A stretch of 64,000 bases of DNA, from positions 94,394,362 through 94,458,361 of the forward strand of contig NC_092804.1 in NCBI RefSeq assembly GCF_040954645.1. Reading direction: 5' to 3'. The notes below the pieces were generated by a model. That model saw only the letters and a program-made list of their open reading frames with translations. It did no database searches and was not told the origin of the DNA. Of the stretch, positions 10,230 through 20,955 are shown one piece after another (within the stretch, counting starts at the first letter, position 1; each line of letters begins with the position of its first letter). Both the position numbers and the translations under genes were made by a program. The stretch is from Diabrotica undecimpunctata (taxonomy: Eukaryota > Arthropoda > Insecta > Coleoptera > Chrysomelidae).

Positions 10230-11440
10230 TTAAAACAATTTCGTTTGAGGGTATTTTCCCTACCACAACCGTGGCAGAAAATACGGGTACGAGGGATGCC
10301 GCAATCATAAAAAGTATGACCAGACTCACGACAATTCCAGCACACTACAGAAGTTACAACTGAAATATTACGCTCAGGGCCCTTAGGTTGCCAAGAACGG
10401 TGTCTAAAAGAATTTTGGTGACCGAAAGAGTCAGAAGAGTGTTTGGAAGTGGTTGGAGGTTGAGAAGACCAAGATAAAGTTTCCTCCAAACGTTTACACT
10501 TCTCGGTTATGTCTGCTATACTGTTGATGTCTACTAAAGCTAATTGTTGATTATAAAATGGCAATAGACATTTCAGAATAATCCTAATTTTTTCAGAATC
10601 TGTTAAAGGAGTCTCAAGGCGACTACACATACCCAAAATGTTATTGATAAACATCGTAACAGACTCATTTGGCTTCTGTTTACGATTTTTGATTTGGTCT
10701 AGAAGGTCATCTTGAAAAGAATATGGTAGAAAATCAGACTTAAGTTTCTGAGCCAAATCAGACCAATTAGAAAAATTATTGCGATTGTTTCTAAACCACG
10801 TAAAAGCTGCGCCTGTAAACAATTCAGCAGAAGCTGCAAAAAGATCATCTTCACTCACTCCTCTCGATACACGAAGACATTCCACCCTATCCAAAAAAGA
10901 AATTACTTGGTCATAATGACCTTCACCAGAAAACGAAATGCCCCATTTATATACCTGAATAGGTTTGGGGTGTAGAAATGAGTTAGCTGCTTGGACAGAA
11001 GAAATAGGAGTTGAAGTAGCAATTGGATTTACTCGTGAATCAAGTTCACCCTCTAGGCTAAGAATTCGGATTGAAATTGAGCGTTTATAAGATTGCTGCT
11101 CCTCATTCGAACACGACAATAAATGAACACGGCCTGAGACATGAGCTAGACGTGATATCAGCCTGGAGTATAGGCTATCTTGGACAGTCCCTCTAAAATC
11201 GGATATCCTTTTAGCCAAATCATCCACAGTCTCATCAATCTCTTCTTGCTGCTCTAGAAAAGGAATACTTGTGGCAGAAATTTGTCGAAAGCTTCTGTTT
11301 CCTTCTTCTTGCCTTAAAGCTCCACGCAATAGTTTGCGTTTTAAATCCACATTGGAAGATTCGTCAATGGTGATCTCCCTAATTCTCAACTCATAATCCA
11401 ATTCCTTTGCTAACAAGTGTTCTACCTTGAATGCAGACAT
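10028..11440 (-). CDS. Gypsy Gag of outer element (open)
   Basis: An uninterrupted frame of about 470 codons. I prefer the Met at 11440 (MSAFKVEHLLAKELDYEL), because that begins the usual gypsy-group matrix-like segment; an in-frame Met lies 33 bases upstream. The capsid part includes FSGEGHYDQVISFLDRVE, AAFTWFRNN and LLDQIKNRKQKPNESV. The nucleocapsid has one full knuckle (CWNCRESGHTFYDC, CX2CX4HX4C) and a second that keeps its three cysteines but lacks the histidine (CHGCGRENTLKRNC). The tail is Ser/Thr/Pro-rich and overlaps pol. It was separated from the 3' part of its element by the nested insertion, so any product would lack an integrase. Confidence 0.85.
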   Translation of the reverse strand: MSAFKVEHLLAKELDYELRIREITIDESSNVDLKRKLLRGALRQEEGNRSFRQISATSIPFLEQQEEIDETVDDLAKRISDFRGTVQDSLYSRLISRLAHVSGRVHLLSCSNEEQQSYKRSISIRILSLEGELDSRVNPIATSTPISSVQAANSFLHPKPIQVYKWGISFSGEGHYDQVISFLDRVECLRVSRGVSEDDLFAASAELFTGAAFTWFRNNRNNFSNWSDLAQKLKSDFLPYSFQDDLLDQIKNRKQKPNESVTMFINNILGMCSRLETPLTDSEKIRIILKCLLPFYNQQLALVDINSIADITEKCKRLEETLSWSSQPPTTSKHSSDSFGHQNSFRHRSWQPKGPERNISVVTSVVCWNCRESGHTFYDCGIPRTRIFCHGCGRENTLKRNCFKCSGNERSEVRPLSVSRSTPLSGNQTVTSSEVTGPTTSSHPNPSSSRKGKGVFPKKPTHTTPSHSKK

Positions 11441-11473
11441 TAGGAAAACCAATGACAATAGATGTACCAACAC

Positions 11474-11809
11474 ACCACAAAATCAATCCAAGAATAATCT
11501 AAAGTTATTCACAAAAAATTTCAAAATGGTTAAGTAAAGTTAAGTAAATATAAATTTGAATCCTTGAAGCAACACACAATGGTTTCAACAAGTATATGGT
11601 TAACTAATAATTGAATATAAAAATGCGAAAATGGTTGCGTTTCGATTTAATTTGAGCTTCTTACCACTCCCTGACACGTGTTTCTGGGTCTTCCCGTCAT
11701 CAGAGAGAGCTTGTAAGAAAACTCAAACTAAACCAAAACGCACCGGCTACTCGGCAATTATAGACAAAATAATTACCAGAGTATGCTACTAGAGACATCT
11801 AGTGATGAA
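11474..11809 (-). other. Upstream region of outer gypsy gag (leader or LTR not resolved)
   Basis: No gene. On the minus strand a GC-richer block at about 11650-11705 (gtgtcagggagtggtaagaa) is followed by an AT-rich leader running to gag. I looked for TG...CA ends and a TGG primer site and could not define them, so the 5' end of the outer element is not placed. Confidence 0.4.
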
Positions 11810-12022
11810 AGATGAAGTTAAATGTGTCGATAGCAATTAAAGTAAATTGTATACTCACGCTTAATCAAGCCATTAAGAGCGATACAAGAAAGATAGTAAT
11901 TTACATGGGTAAATTGTTGATGCTTAGTGGAATATAAATATTCCCAGCATCGCTCTTAATGGCTTGATTAAGCGTGAGTATACAATTTACTTTAATTGCT
12001 ATCGACACATTTAACTTCATCT
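11810..12022. repeat. 74-bp perfect inverted repeat with 65-nt spacer
   Basis: Bases 11810-11883 and 11949-12022 are exact reverse complements over 74 bp. The spacer 11884-11948 is unique. One arm starts TCATTTAACTTC-like on the complementary strand (ends CATCT/AGATG). No coding sequence. It may be a foldback element or a recent palindromic duplication beside the (TA)n tract. Confidence 0.9.
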
Positions 12023-12048
12023 GAATATAAAAAACCCACCAATATTGG

Positions 12049-13137
<1,089 letters not shown>

Positions 13138-15314
13138 ATGTAAATGAGAATGCAATCCACTCTTAACTGATCAACATTTAATATGTCATCACAGGTGTTC
13201 CGTGTGCAATGCTGCCAGGTCACCCATGTACAGCTTGGAACAACAAGAGCCATTTGCTGATCGGTTTAGGCCGCCGAAACCCAATTAATTATGTTTAGAT
13301 CAACAGAAACAACTACTCCGAGGGCTAATACCCCTACCGGCATTGAATTATACTATTGATCCAATGGTCGCAGCACAACACAACCCATCAAGTGTGAAAC
13401 GCCAAACAGTTGTTGCGGTCCGCCAGACCTCATCAGTGACGCTTGGCTTCTCCATTGGAAAGTTGTCCGTTCTGCTTAAGGGGACAAGGTCCTCTGCATC
13501 TCAAATGTAAATGAGAATGCAATCCATTCTTAACTGATCAACATTTAATATGTCATAACCGGTGTTCCGTGTGCAATGCTGCCAGGTCACCCATGTACAA
13601 CTTGGAACAACAAGAGCCCTTTGCTGATCGGTTTAGGTCACCGAAACCCAACCAATTATGTTTGGATCAACAAAAACCACTACTCCGAGGGGTAATACAC
13701 CTACTGGCATTGAGTTATACTATTGATCCAATGGTCGCAGATCAACACAACCCATCAAGTGTGAAACGCCAAACAGCAGTTTCGGTCCGCCAGACCTCAT
13801 CAGTGACGCTTGGCTTCTCCATTGGAAAGTTGTCCGTTCTGCTTAAGGGGACAAGGTCCTCTGAATCTCAAATGTAAATGAGAATGCAATCCACTCTTAA
13901 CTGATCACATAGGTGACCTAGCAGCATTGCACACGGAACACCTGTGATGACATATTAAATGTTGATCAGTTAAGAGTGGATTGCATTCTCATTTACATTT
14001 GAGATTCAGAGGACCTTGTCCCCTTAAGCAGAACGGACAACTTTCCAATGGAGAAGCCAAGCGTCACAGATAAGGTCTGGCGGACCGAAACAGCTGTTTG
14101 GCGTTTCACACTTGATGGGTTGTGTTTTTCTGCGACCATTGGATCAATAGTATAATTCAATGCCGGTAGGGGTATTAGCCCACGGAGTAGTTGTTTCTGT
14201 TGATCCAATCATAATTGGTTGGGTTTCGGTGACCTAAACCGATCAGCAAATGGCTCTTGTTGTTCCAAGCTGTACATGGGTGACCTGGCAGCATTGCACA
14301 CGGAACACCTGTGATGACATATTAAATGTTGATCAGTTAAGAGTGGATTGCATTCTCATTTACATTTGAGATTCAGAGGACCTTGTCCCCTTAAGCAGAA
14401 CGAACACTTTTCAATGGAGAAGCCAAGCGTCACTGATCAGGTCTGGCGGACCGAAACAGCTGTTTGGCGTTTCACACTCGATGGGTTGTGTTGTTCTGCG
14501 ACTATAGGATCAATAGTATAATTCAATGCCGGTAGGGGTATTAGCCCTCTGAGTAGTTGTTTCTGTTGATCTAAATATAATTAATTGGGTTTCGGTGACC
14601 TAAACCGATCAGCAAATGGCTCTTGTTGTTCCAAGCTGTACATGGGTGACCTGGCGGCATTGCACACGGAACACCTGTGATGACATATTAAATGTTGATC
14701 AGTTAAGAGTGGATTGCATTCTCATTTACATTTGAGATTCAGAGGACCTTGTCCCCTTAAGCAGAACGGACAACTTTCCAATGGAGAAGCCAAGCGTCAC
14801 AGATAAGGTCTGGCGGACCGAAACAGCTGTTTGGCGTTTCACACTTGATGGGTTGTGTTGTTCTGCGACCATTGGATCAATAGTATAATTCAATGCCGGT
14901 AGGGGTATTAGCCCTCGGAGTAGTTGTTTCTGTTGATCCAAACATAATTGGTTGGGTTTCAGTGACCTAAACCGATCAGCAAATGTCTCTTGTTGTTCCA
15001 AGCTGTACATGGGTGACCTGGCAGCATTGCACACGAAACACCTGTGATGACATATTAAATGTTGATCAGTTAAGAGTGTATTGCATTCTCATCTACATTT
15101 GAGATTCAGAGGACCTTGTACCCTTAAGCAGAACGAACAACTTTCCAATGGAGAAGCCAAGCGTCACTGATGAGGTCTGGCGGACCGAAACAGCTGTTTG
15201 GCGTTTCACACTTGATGGGTTGTGTTGTTCTGCGACTATAGGATCAATAGTATAATTCAATGCCGGTAGGGGTATTAGCCCTCGGAGTAGTTGTTTCTGT
15301 TCATCCAAACATAA
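13138..15314. repeat. 367-bp satellite array with an internal orientation switch
   Basis: Two complete direct monomers (13138-13504 and 13505-13871) and a 34-bp start of a third are followed, at about 13905, by monomers in the opposite orientation: a partial one to 13998, then 13999-14365, 14366-14731, 14732-15098 and a partial one to about 15314. Monomers are 366-367 bp and look about 95 percent alike. Each starts ATGTAAATGAGAATGCAATC. The two blocks meet head to head. Several monomers have a 71- to 102-codon open frame in the same place, starting MCNAARSPMY where complete. Confidence 0.93.
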
Positions 15315-15796
15315 CTAGTATTTTATAGTATAGCAAAGTAATACATTTTCGGGTAGATCAGATATGTAGGATTTAGTGCTCGCTCTTCTACCTATATTTT
15401 ATTAAAGTGTCTTATGAAATTTCAATTTCTGGATCATTTTTTGTCTTTAACTGGGATATTATTACTCTCCTGCCTTCTACTATTCTTTGCTTTTCTCACC
15501 ACTCCTGCTGATATCTCTATATTTGTGTTTCGTTTATTTATTCGTTCATAGTTTGTTATTAATTTTGCCTCACACATATTTGCGTCTTAATAATTTTAAT
15601 AATATAGAAATCTTATTATCTGAATAAAGGAATCATGTTTTGTTCAAATAAATTTAATAAATTAAAACCATTTCTACATACCATTTTGAAGATAATCATA
15701 ACAACTTGAAAACACTACAACAAATGAAATGGAATAAGCAGTTGTTCCACATCTCTAACGTAAGTATATGAAGAAAAATTGATTCTTAATATCGTG
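15315..15796. other. No gene seen
   Basis: AT-rich DNA between the satellite array and the Tc1 remnant. I see no coding match and no repeat ends. The last part (15660-15796) may be the 3' untranslated end of the Tc1 remnant, which reads toward lower coordinates. Confidence 0.5.
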
Positions 15797-15992
15797 TGTA
15801 TTTTTCACCAGCGCGAATTAGTGCTTGAAATCTACGTGGCATGCTGCGTATAAGCCTGTCGATATCTTGTTGAGGTACCTATATTTTCCCATTCTTCGAT
15901 TAGTTTCTTTTAGTTGTTGAAGGATTTGAGGTGGATGTGGGCGCCTCGGGACACATCTATCTAACATATCCCAAAGATGTTCAATTAGTATA
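15797..15992 (-). pseudogene. Tc1-like transposase, C-terminal remnant
   Basis: The minus strand reads LIEHLWDMLDRCVPRRPHPP and then ILQQLKE, the conserved region after the third catalytic residue of Tc1 transposases (the Glu of the IEHLWD box). Further on, degraded traces of the usual EEW, LI-SMPRR and final segments appear in shifted frames. Only about 65 codons remain. The N-terminal part and terminal repeats are absent. The upstream end abuts a satellite fragment at 16001. Confidence 0.7.
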
Positions 15993-16000
15993 AGCGAATA

Positions 16001-16192
16001 AATGCAATACACTCTTAACTGCTCAACACATCAAGGTGTTATAGCAGGTGTTCCGCGTGCAATGCTGCCATGTTCACTATTGGAGTCACTGGAGTAGTTG
16101 TTGCTATTGATCCAAAAAGTTAAGCTTTGCTTGGGTTTTCGGTAACCTTAACCGACAGCAAATGACTCTTGATTTCCACGCTGTACATGTAC
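16001..16192. repeat. Rearranged satellite fragment
   Basis: Bases 16001-16075 match the start of the 367-bp monomer in plus orientation, and 16080-16192 match another part in minus orientation (tgctattgatcc, then cagcaaatgactcttg, then gctgtacatg). The match is lower than in the main array. It joins directly to the truncated gypsy RNase H at about 16193. Confidence 0.75.
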
Positions 16193-17545
16193 AATCGGCA
16201 ATATTTGTTTTGCCGGGTTTATATTTTATATTATAGTTAATTTCTTCTAATTTTAATCTCCATCGTAATAATTTGGAGTTGGGTTCCTTTAAATTAAATA
16301 ACCATATTAGGGGTCTATGGTCGCATAAAATTTCAAAAGATCTGCCGTATAAATAAGGTCTAAATGTTTTACAAGCCCATACAATTGCTAAAAGTTCTTT
16401 TTCTATCGTAGAATAATTTTGCTCTGTTTGATTAAGAGTTCTTGAGGCATACGCTACGGGTAAATCATTTGGGACTTTTCCTTGTGACAAAATTGCACCT
16501 AAGGCTATATTTGAAGCGTCTGTAGTTAATATAAATGGTTTTGAAAAATCTGGATATTTTAAAATTGGAGCATTAATTAAAAGTTCTTTAAGATGATTAA
16601 AAGATTTTTTAAATTCTGGAGTGTGTATAACTTTTGCATGTTTCTTTAGACATGCCTTTAGACTTTAAAGGTTTAGCTATTTTGGCGAAATTTTGGATAA
16701 ATCTTCTGTAATATCCTGCTAATCCTAAAAATGACTTAATTTTTTTGGTGTAGTAGGAATAGGAAAGTTTTTGACTGCATTTATTTTTTCTGGATTTGGT
16801 CGTACTCCGTCTTTTGTTATAATATGACCTAAATATACCACTTCTGTTCGTAAAAATTCTGATTTATCTAGCTGTATTTTTAAATTAGATTTTCTTAGTC
16901 TTTCAAAAATTGCTTTCAGTCTTTTAACATGTTCTTGCAATGATGAGGAAAAAACAATTATATCATCTAAATATATATAGCATATTTCATTCTGATATCC
17001 TCTTAATACATTATTCATAACTTTTTGAAAAGTAGCTGGGGCATTTTTCAATCCAAACGGCATACGTAAAAATTCATAACGTCCTGTCTCTGTGGAAAAT
17101 GCTGTTTTTGGTACATCGGCTGGTTCCATTTCTATCTGGTGGAAACCATTTGCTAAATCTAAAGTAGTAAAATATTGAGCTCTTCCTAGACCATCTAGAA
17201 TATTATCTATTAATGGCAAGGGAAATTTATTTTCTATTGTATTTTCATTCAGTTTGCGGTAATCTATAACTATTCTATATTTCTTTTGGTTACTTGCATC
17301 CATTTTCTTCTCTATTACCCAGATGGGTGAATTAAAAGGCGAGTTTGAATCTTGTATTATTCCATTTTTTAACATATCATTTATTTGTCTACTAACTTTT
17401 TTTTTATAAACTTCCGGATATCTGTAATTCCTTGTGTAAACCGGAGTATCATTAACTAAATCTATTTTATGCTTTATTTCATTCGTAAAACTAAGGGGCG
17501 TTCCGTCTATATAAAAAATATCTCTATATTCATAACATAATTTAC
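16193..17545 (-). pseudogene. RT and RNase H of 17.6-like element (broken)
   Basis: Reading starts next to the end of gag with EYRDIFYIDGTP and KHKIDLVNDTPVYTR, the usual N-terminal part of gypsy RT. RT then shows IVIDYRKLN, FTTLDLANGFHQIE, MPFGLKNAP and IYLDDIIVF. After FPIPTTP a frameshift near 16735-16740 moves the reading (IKSFLGLAGYYRRF), and another occurs near 16650. RNase H shows [20 protein letters not shown] and [11 protein letters not shown], and ends at NIAD. The catalytic residues that can be checked are present, but the frames are broken and the protein is truncated. Confidence 0.88.
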
Positions 17546-19180
17546 TTATGGCTTAGTATTCTTCGTCGTCGTTATGATTAAGTCTGAGTTTCTTGAAGTG
17601 TGAACTGGAAATGTTTCATCATTATATCTTTTTCTTTCATTATATCTTGTATATATTCTTCTTTGATTGTTATTGTATCTTCTATACATTCTTCTTTTAT
17701 TCCCATTATATCTTCTATCATAATTATTATATATTCTTCTATTATCGTTATATCTTCTTTTTTTATTTTTATTATATCTTACATCATAAGTATTATAAAT
17801 TCTATCATTGTATCTTAAATTATTATTATGTCGTTCTCTTATGTCATTATAACTCGTTATTTTATGATGAAATAAATTATTTGGAGAACGTCTATCATTT
17901 CTAAAATTACTTCGTAAACTAAAGTTATTGGAACTTGTATCCATTGGCTCAGGTCGCATTGAATTTCTGCTTTGATTTTGGGTAGGAATAGATGGCTGAT
18001 ATCCAGGTATATTTGGAAATTGTCTTTGAAATTGGTTACCATTATTATTATTAAAACCATTGTTCGAAAAACTTGGACAATTTTGAAAATAATTATTATT
18101 TGGATTTCTGAAAAAATTATTATTTCTCAATTGACTAGAACTTTGGGAAGAATGTCGATTTTGAAAATTATTATAATTCGAAAAATTCTGATTTCGAGAA
18201 AAATTATTTCTATTTGGAAATGAAGAGTGTTGTGAATTATTATTTGAATTTCTATTGTAATTATTATAGGATCGAGAATTATTAAAATTTGAGGGTCTCG
18301 TATTATTATTTCGATTTTTAAAAGTAATAAAATTTTCTTCTTCTTTAGCGAAAGCCATTGCTTGTTCTATTGAATCAGGATTCTTTAATCTGACTACTAA
18401 CTGCATGTGATAATTAAGGCCATTTATAAAAGTTTTAAGACAAAGATCTTCATATTGAAATGAAGAGTGTTGTGAATTATTATTTGAATTTCTATTGTAA
18501 TTATTATAGGATCGAGAATTATTAAAATTTGAGGGTCTCGTATTATTATTTCGATTTTTAAAAGTAATAAAATTTTCTTCTTCTTTAGAGAAAGCCATTG
18601 TTTGTTCTATTGAATCAGGATTCTTTAATCTGACTACTAACTGCATGTGATAATTAAGGCCATTTATAAAAGTTTTAAGACAAAGATCTTCATATTGTTG
18701 AATTTTTAATATTTTTACATTTAATTGGTCATTAGACATATTTATTTTTGAACAAAGAATGCTTCTAGCATCCTGGATTCTTAAACCAAAATTTTGTGCA
18801 TTTTCGTTTCTTTCTGGTTTCATTGAAATTATATCTTGTATTAAACAATCAATTGATCTCTGATCAGAAAATGTTACTATAAGAGAATCTTTAATTTTTG
18901 CCCAAGAATCAAGTTCTGTTCTTGATGCAATAAGGTCTGCTGCTCTGTCAGTTAGCTTACTTAAAACAGTATCAAAAAGACAAACATTTATAGGATTATT
19001 TGCATCTCTATTGCTATGATTATTTAAAAAATTTTCACATGATTTAATAAATCTATTTAACTGGTTCGGATTGCCATCAAAAGTAGGAATGTTATCTGCT
19101 TGATATTTAATTAATTGAAAATTAGGTTGAGCCATCTCATTAAATGTTAAATTTACTAAATTATGTAAAATGTCCTCCAC
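17546..19180 (-). CDS. Gag-like protein, Asn/Arg-rich, with 80-codon tandem duplication
   Basis: An open frame of 544 codons. The N-terminal 190 residues are a capsid-like segment (PTFDGNPNQLNRFIKSCE, IQDIISMKPERNENAQNF). The C-terminal half is very rich in Asn, Ser, Arg and Tyr, with no CX2CX4HX4C knuckle, as in the 17.6 group. An 80-residue block beginning YEDLCLKTFINGL occurs twice in tandem (genomic 18217-18456 and 18457-18696, 240 bp each). The copies differ by three residue changes (T/A, S/A, Q/P). The frame ends with no protease before RT starts, so the gag-pol junction is deleted. Confidence 0.82.
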   Translation of the reverse strand: MEDILHNLVNLTFNEMAQPNFQLIKYQADNIPTFDGNPNQLNRFIKSCENFLNNHSNRDANNPINVCLFDTVLSKLTDRAADLIASRTELDSWAKIKDSLIVTFSDQRSIDCLIQDIISMKPERNENAQNFGLRIQDARSILCSKINMSNDQLNVKILKIQQYEDLCLKTFINGLNYHMQLVVRLKNPDSIEQTMAFSKEEENFITFKNRNNNTRPSNFNNSRSYNNYNRNSNNNSQHSSFQYEDLCLKTFINGLNYHMQLVVRLKNPDSIEQAMAFAKEEENFITFKNRNNNTRPSNFNNSRSYNNYNRNSNNNSQHSSFPNRNNFSRNQNFSNYNNFQNRHSSQSSSQLRNNNFFRNPNNNYFQNCPSFSNNGFNNNNGNQFQRQFPNIPGYQPSIPTQNQSRNSMRPEPMDTSSNNFSLRSNFRNDRRSPNNLFHHKITSYNDIRERHNNNLRYNDRIYNTYDVRYNKNKKRRYNDNRRIYNNYDRRYNGNKRRMYRRYNNNQRRIYTRYNERKRYNDETFPVHTSRNSDLIITTTKNTKP

Positions 19181-19500
19181 AGTGAATCAAAAAATATATA
19201 ATATATAGGTAAAAATATGGATTTTGGTAAAATAGGAAACACTTACATGAATATTTTCATTTTCTATAGACTTCAGACTATTTTTGTTCTTCCGTCTGCA
19301 CCAATAGGATTCTGGACGATGCTGGTTCCTTCTCCCTGGTCTTGGCTTCTCCAATGGGTTGTGGACAATGTTTGTTCCTAGCCCTGGACGTTTGGCTGTT
19401 ACCGTACCCGAAATGTGGATTTTTTCCGTTAATCTTTAAAAAGAAAAATTGCACACGAAATTCGGCAAGGTTAACACGAACACTGTACAATTTCGAAAAA

Positions 19501-19517
19501 TCCTACTGACTGCGCCA
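19501..19517 (-). promoter_or_regulatory. tRNA-Ser-like primer-binding site
   Basis: On the minus strand TGGCGCAGTCAGTAGGA directly follows the putative LTR end. It differs by one base from the TGGCGCAGTCGGTAGG site I know from 17.6/297-type elements, which prime with tRNA-Ser. Confidence 0.72.
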
Positions 19518-19770
19518 GTTACGAAGTTCAAAGCCGAAAACGGTTTTTTAAAAAATTTATTTTCGTAACAAAATTTATTTATTGAGAACGTACAGGTATG
19601 GTAACAACTACAAAACAAAAAGCTCTTAATCTAATTAAACACTGGTATATATAGTCTTTCTATATGTCGTCACACATTGGATAATCCAGGGACGTAACTA
19701 TAGTACGTTCGGCTTCGAAACGCTTCAAACGAAACGTCATACTAACAGGGTTGCCATATCAATTACTCTG
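19518..19770 (-). repeat. Putative 5' LTR of 17.6-like element
   Basis: Bounded at one side by the primer site (ends GTAACT on the minus strand). The other side is set by an AGTAATT start at about 19770, by analogy with AGT...ACT ends in the 17.6 group. A TATATA box followed by AGTGTTTAATTAGATTAAG fits a core promoter. No second LTR is left to confirm the ends. Confidence 0.45.
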
Positions 19771-20309
19771 TACAACACTTTGGCAGATTATAACAAAATT
19801 TAATAGAAATGTTATCGGTTTGAATTTTGAACCGGTCATGCTGAAACTAAACAGAGTTACAGAATAGTAGATACTTCAACTTTTATTTTGAAAGTATGAT
19901 ATCATAAAATTTACACCCTATAAGTAATATATCTATAAAAAACCTATTTAGTTTTAAAACCTATTTAGGCGTTTTTAGTTAATTATTTTAGTATTTATAA
20001 ACAGTAGTGTTCCTTGCATAACAAGTGGCGTGCCAAGAATTTGTCTGAGGGGGGGGGGCTTTTGAATTTTTTTTATGCTACCTCCATTTTTAGTCCCTAA
20101 AATTTGGGTTTTAGTTTAATTTAAAGTACTAAAGATAGCAGTGCCAAAGATTCAGGTATCTATTATCTGCCTACCAACTAAACCACCCTCTCTTACTTGT
20201 GTGCATTTGACTGTCGCACGTACCGTACTCAGAAAGTGGGGTGGCTACTGTAAGGCTGACGACATTTTTGGAACACTCCCTTCTCTTATCTAAATCTTAT
20301 CGATTGTAC
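19771..20309. other. No gene seen
   Basis: AT-rich, with a ten-base G run near 20050. No coding or element match. Confidence 0.5.
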
Positions 20310-20392
20310 TGAAGCTATTTTCTTGTGGCATTTTAAAGTAATTACTATTTTAATGGGAATAAGCCAAAAATAAGTTTATTGACGTTTGACAT
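20310..20392. repeat. Interspersed repeat arm shared with 61630-61730
   Basis: The sequence from gaagctattttcttgtggca through aatgggaataagcc and ttattgacgttt matches the left arm of the foldback at 61640-61855. Here only one arm is present. Confidence 0.75.
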
Positions 20393-20955
20393 TAATCCAA
20401 CTTGTAAATACAATACATTTTGGAGACGGCTATCACCGTATTCCCGTTCTTCTCCGCCAATCCTGCCGGTTTAAGGCATGCTCCTCCTCCAAACCTTTCG
20501 ATTCCATCGCTCTTCTAATTCCTTCATTCCATGAGCGTCAAGTTCTACCTCTTTTTTTTCTTCCAGGGGGTTTTCATTTGTAAAGTTTTTGGGGCCAACG
20601 TTTGTCAGGAATTCTCAATAGGTATCCAAACCATTTTGAACCTCTTCTTTCTATTCTGTCAATTACCGTTTCTGTAATCTGTAGCATTCATGTTATTTCT
20701 TATAGATTCGTTGGTCTTCCTTTCCTGCCTTGATGTTCTAGCACTTCTTCTCAAATAATCCATTTCAACTGCTAACAATCTTCTCTTAAGGTCTGCATTA
20801 ATTGTCCATACTTCAAAGCCATAACAAAGAACTGATTCAACCATGGTTTGCCCTATTCTTTTTTTGTTCCTTTTGGAAATGTTGCGATCCCACCATAAGG
20901 AGTTCAGACATCCTCCAATTTTACGTCCCTGATTAATTCGGTGTTTAATTTCATA
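20393..20955 (-). pseudogene. LINE ORF2 C-terminal fragment
   Basis: Minus-strand reading gives HRINQGRKIGGCLNSLWWD, CYGFEVWTINADLKRRLLAVE, DYLRRSARTSR, then NESIRNNMNAT. After a frameshift it gives WKPPGRKKR-like and EEEHALNRQDWR residues near 20440-20600. This is the region after reverse transcriptase typical of RTE-like LINEs of insects. It is cut off at 20955 by the TA of the neighbouring mariner. Confidence 0.75.

Larger units (their letters stand above)
16193..19770 (-). mobile_element. 17.6/297-like Ty3/gypsy remnant, 3' truncated
   Basis: Minus-strand element with, in order, a putative 5' LTR, a tRNA-Ser-like primer site, gag, RT and RNase H. It ends in the RNase H connection at 16193, where satellite sequence begins; integrase, any env and the 3' LTR are missing. 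Protease is also missing between gag and RT. RT residues and primer site resemble the Drosophila 17.6/297 group (from family knowledge). Confidence 0.85.

Noticed and set aside
17593..17904. Phe/Tyr-rich open frame on the plus strand
   Set aside because: Antisense shadow of the Asn-rich Gag, caused by its codon composition.
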